DNA of 37,551 nt from an uncultured Acidobacteriota bacterium (lineage in GTDB: Bacteria; Acidobacteriota; UBA6911; CAINFC01), in contig CAINFC010000038.1 of assembly GCA_903847975.1 (NCBI GenBank), forward strand, positions 1 to 37,551, in the 5' to 3' direction. A program made the translations under genes and the position numbers. Each line of letters opens with the position of its first letter. The first letter of the stretch is position 1. The notes under the pieces are model-generated. The model was given only the letters and a program-made list of their open reading frames with translations. It had not been told where the DNA came from and did no database searches. Below are positions 35,240-37,551 of the stretch, piece after piece.

Positions 35240-36436
35240 TCAGGATAGACAGTCCCGGATGGCGCCGGCGATCACCCGGATGCCGTCTGCGATTTTTTCT
35301 TCCGGCGTATGGCTGAATGCCAGTCGGAAGCGGTCGTTGAGCCGGGCTTCCGGGTCGAAGGTCTTCCCGACAACGAAGATCACCCCCGCGGCGATGGTCT
35401 TCTGCAGGACTTCCGCGGAATCCAGTCCGCGGGGGAGCTGGACCCAGATGTAGAAGCCGCCGCGCGGCCGGTTCCAGCGGACTCCTTCCGGCATATATTC
35501 CCGGAGGGCTTCCCGCATGATCCGGGAGCGCCGGGCGTACTCGCCGCGGACGAAAGCGACATATCGATCCAGCTGGCCGCTGACCAGGAATTCGTGGGCG
35601 ATAACCTGGGAGAAGGTCGGCGTGCAGGCGTCGATGGACTGCTTGGCCAGCTCGCAGGCTTTCATGATGTCCGTCGGAGCCAGCAGCCACCCCAGGCGGA
35701 ATCCGGGCCCCAGAATTTTGGAAAACGAACCGGTATAGCAGATGGGGACCGGGTTGGGGCCCAGGGCTTTGATCGGGGTGACCAGCTCGCGGTCCTGCTC
35801 CTCGAAGTAGAGCTCGGAGTAGGCATCGTCCTCGACCATGACGATGTCCCGGCCCGGCAGCAGCGAAAGCACCGCCTGGCGGCGCTCCCGGCTGTAGACG
35901 ATGCCCGCCGGGTTGTGGAAATTGGGAGTGAGGTAAAGGAGCTTGGGCCGGGGCGGCCCCTGGTCCAGCGCTTCCTGCAGCCCGGCGATGTCGATCCCCT
36001 CCTCATCCAGGGGAACGCTGCGCAGAATCCCCTGGTGGGCGCGAATGGCCGCAATCCCGCCGATAAAGCAGGGATTTTCGGTGACCACCACGTCTCCCGG
36101 GTCCAGGTAAACCCGGTCGATCAGGTGCAGGGCCTGCAGCGATCCGGTGGTCATCATCAGCTCGTGGTTTTCGATGGGCAGGCCCTTGCGGGCCAGGAAG
36201 TCCTTGAGCGCGCTGCACAGCGGGGGGTAGCCGTGGGTCGGCCCGTATTGAAAGCCGACCTGCTTCACCTCCCGGGGCAGCCGGGCGATGATCCGGTCGA
36301 TCTCCTCCACCGGGAACAATCCGTTGTTGGGCATTCCGCCGGCAAAGGAGATGGTTTCCGGGCGTGAGGCGACCCCCATCAGCTCGCGGATGGCCGAGGA
36401 GCGCATGTTTCGGAAGTTGCTTGAAAATTCCACCAT
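35240..36436 (-). CDS. PLP-dependent class I/II aminotransferase (2-aminoadipate/aromatic type)
   Basis: This 398-residue fold-type I enzyme transfers amino groups between an amino acid and a 2-oxo acid. The Schiff-base lysine is K240 in GSFSKILGPGFRLGW. The pyridine-ring aspartate is D203 in VEDDAYSELY, and TPNFHNPAGIV carries the conserved asparagine. The start SSNFRNMRSSAIREL and the length match the LysN/MocR-like group without the DNA-binding domain. AGGAG precedes the ATG. It is preceded by a double-ACT protein and a phenylacetate-CoA ligase-like gene, a setting that suggests aromatic or branched amino acid turnover. Confidence 0.92.
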   Translation of the reverse strand: MVEFSSNFRNMRSSAIRELMGVASRPETISFAGGMPNNGLFPVEEIDRIIARLPREVKQVGFQYGPTHGYPPLCSALKDFLARKGLPIENHELMMTTGSLQALHLIDRVYLDPGDVVVTENPCFIGGIAAIRAHQGILRSVPLDEEGIDIAGLQEALDQGPPRPKLLYLTPNFHNPAGIVYSRERRQAVLSLLPGRDIVMVEDDAYSELYFEEQDRELVTPIKALGPNPVPICYTGSFSKILGPGFRLGWLLAPTDIMKACELAKQSIDACTPTFSQVIAHEFLVSGQLDRYVAFVRGEYARRSRIMREALREYMPEGVRWNRPRGGFYIWVQLPRGLDSAEVLQKTIAAGVIFVVGKTFDPEARLNDRFRLAFSHTPEEKIADGIRVIAGAIRDCLS

Positions 36437-36472
36437 GGGTTGTAGCTCCTGCTTTCCTCTGCGGTCCTTCCG

Positions 36473-36895
36473 TCAGCTGTGAATTTCCTCGGAAGTGCGC
36501 AGCTCCATCTGGTTTTCCTGCAGCACGCGGATGGCCTCCTCGACGGCTTCGGTGCGGATCACCGCGGAGGCCTTGTCTCCGAAGGCGAAGGCATACATAT
36601 ATTCGATGCTGACCCCATGGTCGGATAAAACCCGCAGGACGCGGGAAAGGGAGCCGGGGACATCGTCGATGACCACGCAGATCACGTCGGTCAGGCTGAC
36701 CGAGAACCCCCGGCCGCGCAGCGCTTCCACCGCCTTTTCCGGCTGGGCTACGATCATGCGCAGGATGCCGAAATCGGCCGTGTCGGCGATGCTCAGCGCG
36801 GAGATGTTGATTCCCATTTCCCCGAGGGTGTCGGTGACTTCGGTGAGACGACCGGAGGTGTTTTCCAGAAAAACAGATAGCTGTCGGATGATCAT
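36473..36895 (-). CDS. Double ACT-domain protein
   Basis: This 140-residue protein consists of two ACT-like domains (about 1-68 and 70-140): IIRQLSVFLENTSGRL and VICVVIDDVPGSLSRVL each open with the strand-loop-helix of small-ligand (amino acid) binding. I start it at 36895, eight bases after AAGGAG; the longer frame would overlap the ligase gene. ACT proteins of this size often sit next to phenylacetate-CoA ligase-like genes, as here. It is probably a ligand-binding regulator or subunit; the ligand is not shown. Confidence 0.9.
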   Translation of the reverse strand: MIIRQLSVFLENTSGRLTEVTDTLGEMGINISALSIADTADFGILRMIVAQPEKAVEALRGRGFSVSLTDVICVVIDDVPGSLSRVLRVLSDHGVSIEYMYAFAFGDKASAVIRTEAVEEAIRVLQENQMELRTSEEIHS

Positions 36896-36911
36896 GGCAC
36901 GTCTCCTTTCC

Positions 36912-37550
36912 TTAGATTTTTCTCTTGTCGATGACGCGGCGGGCTTTGCCTTCGCTGCGCTCGATGGTTTTGGGTTCCACCAGCTTGACCTTGACGCCGA
37001 CCCCGAGGGTGCTTTCAATGCGGGTGCGGATGACTTCGCTCAGCGACTCCAGCTTGCGGATTTCGTCCGAGAAGAACTGGGCATCGACTTCCACCCAGAC
37101 CTCGAGGACATCCAGGTTGTTGATCCGGTCCACAATCAGCAGGTAGTGCGGGCGGGTGTCGCGGATTTCCAGCAGCACGCTCTCGATCTGCGAGGGGAAG
37201 ACGTTCACTCCGCGAATGATCAGCATGTCGTCGGAGCGGCCCAGGCACTTGCGCATCCGCACCATGGTGCGCCCGCAGCGGCAGCGCTCCCGGTTCAGGG
37301 TGGTCAGGTCGCGCGTCCGGTAGCGCAGCAGAGGCATCCCCTCCTTGGAGATGGTGGTGAAGACCAGTTCTCCTTCCGCTCCGTCCGCAAGCGGTTCCAG
37401 GGTGTCGGGCGAAATGACCTCCGGCAGGAAGTGGTCTTCGAAAATATGCAGTCCGTTCTGATATTCGCACTCGCTGGAAACGCCGGGGCCGATCACCTCG
37501 CTCAGGCCGTAGATGTCGATGGCCTTGATCTGCAGCTTGTTCTGGATCTC
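36912..37550 (-). CDS. paaK: Phenylacetate-CoA ligase-like protein, C-terminal part (cut by window edge)
   Basis: Only the last 212 codons are present; the frame is open to the right edge. [13 protein letters not shown] is the adenylate-forming motif of PaaK-type ligases. It is followed by [24 protein letters not shown], the cysteine pair CRCG, the hinge [16 protein letters not shown], and the C-terminal lid domain ([21 protein letters not shown] split by strands and helices). The family activates aryl acids, such as phenylacetate or indoleacetate, to CoA thioesters. The stop at 36912 is 16 nt before the ACT gene, so the two form one unit. The exact acid is not known. Confidence 0.88.
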   Translation of the reverse strand, partial: EIQNKLQIKAIDIYGLSEVIGPGVSSECEYQNGLHIFEDHFLPEVISPDTLEPLADGAEGELVFTTISKEGMPLLRYRTRDLTTLNRERCRCGRTMVRMRKCLGRSDDMLIIRGVNVFPSQIESVLLEIRDTRPHYLLIVDRINNLDVLEVWVEVDAQFFSDEIRKLESLSEVIRTRIESTLGVGVKVKLVEPKTIERSEGKARRVIDKRKI

Positions 37551-37551
37551 T

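Overview
The window is a GC-rich bacterial chromosome segment. It carries an Oar-like TonB-dependent receptor with a carboxypeptidase-regulatory-like N-terminus, a Tat-exported sulfatase, an ECF-type sigma factor with a VIT/VWA surface protein, and many SpoIIE-type phosphatases and STAS proteins. That mix best fits an Acidobacteriota-like, soil or sediment, polymer-degrading bacterium. This is an inference from gene content; no rRNA or tRNA gene is present to settle it.

Layout. 1-1560: an IS4-family element running off the left edge, with a frameshifted transposase. 1561-1882: a three-hairpin intergenic element and a promoter. 1883-6803: a two-gene two-component module (a Cache-HAMP histidine kinase overlapping a REC-PAS-HisKA-HATPase-REC-HPt hybrid kinase). 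6804-7184: a convergent gap holding two palindromic repeat elements. 11331-7185 (minus): sigma factor, membrane anti-sigma-like protein with a DUF4384-like tail, and VIT/VWA protein. 11449-12651 (plus): a URO-D/MtaA-like protein. 18553-12634 (minus): a secreted barrel-like protein, then a sulfatase translationally coupled to a TonB-dependent receptor.

18.66-28.24 kb is the most striking part: two convergent transcription units made almost entirely of partner-switching parts. The plus unit is the classical trio: GAF-GAF-PP2C phosphatase, STAS antagonist, RsbW-like kinase. The minus unit has a clear promoter and seven genes: coiled-coil PP2C, STAS, degenerate ATPase, STAS-methyltransferase fusion, Cache-HAMP-PP2C, ATPase, STAS. 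Together they hold three SpoIIE-type phosphatases, four STAS domains and three GHKL-ATPase-like proteins. The three STAS domains of the minus unit are recognisably paralogous. In one of them, fused to a methyltransferase, the phosphoacceptor serine is lost. No sigma factor lies in this cluster, so the output may be enzymatic (methylation) or act elsewhere.

37551-28520 (minus): a phenylacetate-CoA ligase-like gene (cut by the right edge), a double-ACT protein, a class I/II aminotransferase, a sialidase-like lipoprotein, a secreted hydrolase-like lipoprotein, and a 1301-residue protein with two phosphorylation-dead receiver domains followed by a long HEAT-like helical solenoid. The gaps are 9-42 nt, so these could form one transcription unit. 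Two 118-nt copies of an inverted-repeat element (7031-7148 and 28323-28440) lie about 21 kb apart in the same orientation.
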